14,055 nt of DNA from Acetobacteraceae bacterium (lineage in GTDB: Bacteria > Pseudomonadota > Alphaproteobacteria > Acetobacterales > Acetobacteraceae). The position numbers and the translations under genes are program-made. The notes under the pieces are model-generated. The model was not told the DNA's origin. It ran no database searches and worked only from the letters and a program-made list of their open reading frames with translations. Shown here piece after piece: positions 13,115-14,055 of the stretch (positions within the stretch are counted from its first letter, which is position 1; each line of letters starts with the position of its first letter). The DNA lies in assembly GCA_003164305.1 (NCBI GenBank), contig PLSZ01000610.1, forward strand, positions 1 to 14,055. The letters run 5' to 3'.

Positions 13115-14055
13115 TTACACCGTCTGCAGAATCTGCTCCGCCCGCATCGTCGGCGTCAACTCTTGCCGCCAGTCGGCATCCTTCGCCAGCACACCCTCGC
13201 CGGCGCGCAAATCGTAGTACGTGGTGCCCAGTCCCTCCGGCGTGCCACCGGCCTCCACCGCGCGCACCGCGTCACGGAGCTTCTTGCGGCACTGAATGAT
13301 CGCCTTGTCCGCCGGCCCCAGATGCTCGCGCGAGCGATCGACGATCCGTCCCATGCTCTCCTGGATGGCGCGGTCCTGCGCGTTGATCCCCTCGATCCCG
13401 GTGAAGCTTTCCGTCCGTTGCACGGTCCGATCGATCAGATAATCGTTCGACTTGTTGGCGTAGGACCGGAACGTTGTTTGATCGACATGCACCGGCCCAT
13501 TGCCCAGGCTGCGCTCCAAACGGTCTTCCTCGGAGAGTTCCTCGTCGTTTTTGAGGAAGATCCAGTTGAAAACCATGGTGTTGTCGTCGTCCATCGGCAC
13601 CCAGATATGCCCGGCGTCCAGCGGCGCGCCGGTTTCCGACTTTGAAGGCCGGATCTGGTGGAACGGCAGGATGAAGTGATAGGCGCGGATATGGATCTCC
13701 TCGTCGCCCAACGGCCGGATGCCGGAATACTGGTATCCGTAATCCGTCAGATCGACCACCAGCCTCGGCGCCTTGCCGCGCACGAACGGATTGGACGGCT
13801 TGAACCCGCCCCGCATCGACGTTTCGCTGATCAAACGATGCATGATCGGCGCGTGCGAGGTATCCAGCCCGCCTTCCAGCCCTTGCAGCCAATTGCTCTC
13901 CTGAATCACCTTGGTCACGTGCCGCCGCTGCTCCGGCGCCTGCGTCCAGGCGAATTTCGGCGCCGGCGGCATCTTCTCCGCCGGGCCGAGGTAAGCCCAG
14001 ATCAGCCCGCCCAGCTCGACGGTCGGATAGGCCTTGGTATGGATCTTATGCTTGA
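13115..14055 (-). CDS. Rieske-type aromatic ring-hydroxylating oxygenase, alpha subunit (N-terminus outside window)
   Basis: The frame is open to the right edge and gives 313 residues. The visible start, KIHTKAYPTVELGGLIWAYLGP, is the end of the Rieske [2Fe-2S] domain; the CxH and CxxH cluster ligands lie outside. Then follows the catalytic domain with NWLQGLEGGLDTSHAPIMH: the two His at 13853-13855 and 13838-13840 should bind the mononuclear iron. The third, carboxylate ligand probably lies in NAQDRAIQESMG. The phrasing resembles the phthalate 4,5-dioxygenase-like group, which hydroxylates or O-demethylates aromatic compounds using electrons from a separate reductase. No reductase or second subunit is in view. 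The ATG at 13972 is internal and not the start. A probable terminator follows the stop. Confidence 0.92.
   Translation of the reverse strand, partial: KHKIHTKAYPTVELGGLIWAYLGPAEKMPPAPKFAWTQAPEQRRHVTKVIQESNWLQGLEGGLDTSHAPIMHRLISETSMRGGFKPSNPFVRGKAPRLVVDLTDYGYQYSGIRPLGDEEIHIRAYHFILPFHQIRPSKSETGAPLDAGHIWVPMDDDNTMVFNWIFLKNDEELSEEDRLERSLGNGPVHVDQTTFRSYANKSNDYLIDRTVQRTESFTGIEGINAQDRAIQESMGRIVDRSREHLGPADKAIIQCRKKLRDAVRAVEAGGTPEGLGTTYYDLRAGEGVLAKDADWRQELTPTMRAEQILQTV

Overview
This is a GC-rich, gene-dense chromosomal segment. Protein content points to an alphaproteobacterium, most likely Rhodospirillales/Acetobacteraceae. The evidence is a class I PHA synthase beside an AlaC-type aminotransferase and a Pro/Ala-rich OmpA lipoprotein, an alphaproteobacterial-style Zur, a PEP-CTERM protein and high G+C. 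The family-level placement is inference. No rRNA, tRNA, CRISPR array, transposase or phage gene is visible, and no gap between genes exceeds about 285 bp.

Left third (1-6076). A PLP aminotransferase (3' end outside the window) and an OmpA-domain lipoprotein run on the minus strand, probably co-transcribed. Divergent from them is phaC, class I polyhydroxyalkanoate synthase, with an intact Cys/Asp/His triad. A two-hairpin palindromic element separates phaC from a GGDEF-EAL protein. That protein's best start is a GTG, its GGDEF motif is degenerate, and one metal-binding Asp of its EAL domain is replaced by Asn.

Middle (6222-9732). A secreted phosphoesterase with a C-terminal PEP-CTERM sorting signal (minus) is divergent from a small cupin (plus); a hairpin lies between them. 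A compact zinc module follows: hisI (zinc-dependent phosphoribosyl-AMP cyclohydrolase) overlaps a COG0523/CobW-family GTPase on the minus strand. Both are divergent from a Fur-family regulator whose zinc ligands match Zur one for one. This layout suggests that Zur and the GTPase link zinc supply to histidine biosynthesis.

Right third (9733-14055). A repeat-rich gap holds an exact 18-bp-period tandem array that runs into a second copy of the palindromic element. After it comes a tightly coupled plus-strand operon: cupin-like protein, NtaA/DszA-type flavin monooxygenase, OsmC-family protein. It reads like an undescribed small-molecule oxidation or detoxification cassette. On the minus strand lie an antibiotic-biosynthesis-monooxygenase (ABM) gene apparently broken by one missing base, a large hairpin element with 26-bp perfect arms, a probable intrinsic terminator, and the C-terminal two thirds or so of a Rieske-type ring-hydroxylating oxygenase that runs off the right edge.

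I found no clearly novel defence or mobile system. The most interesting items are the hisI-cobW/zur module, the doubly degenerate GGDEF-EAL protein, the cupin-flavin monooxygenase-OsmC operon, and the palindromic repeat family with its adjoining tandem array.
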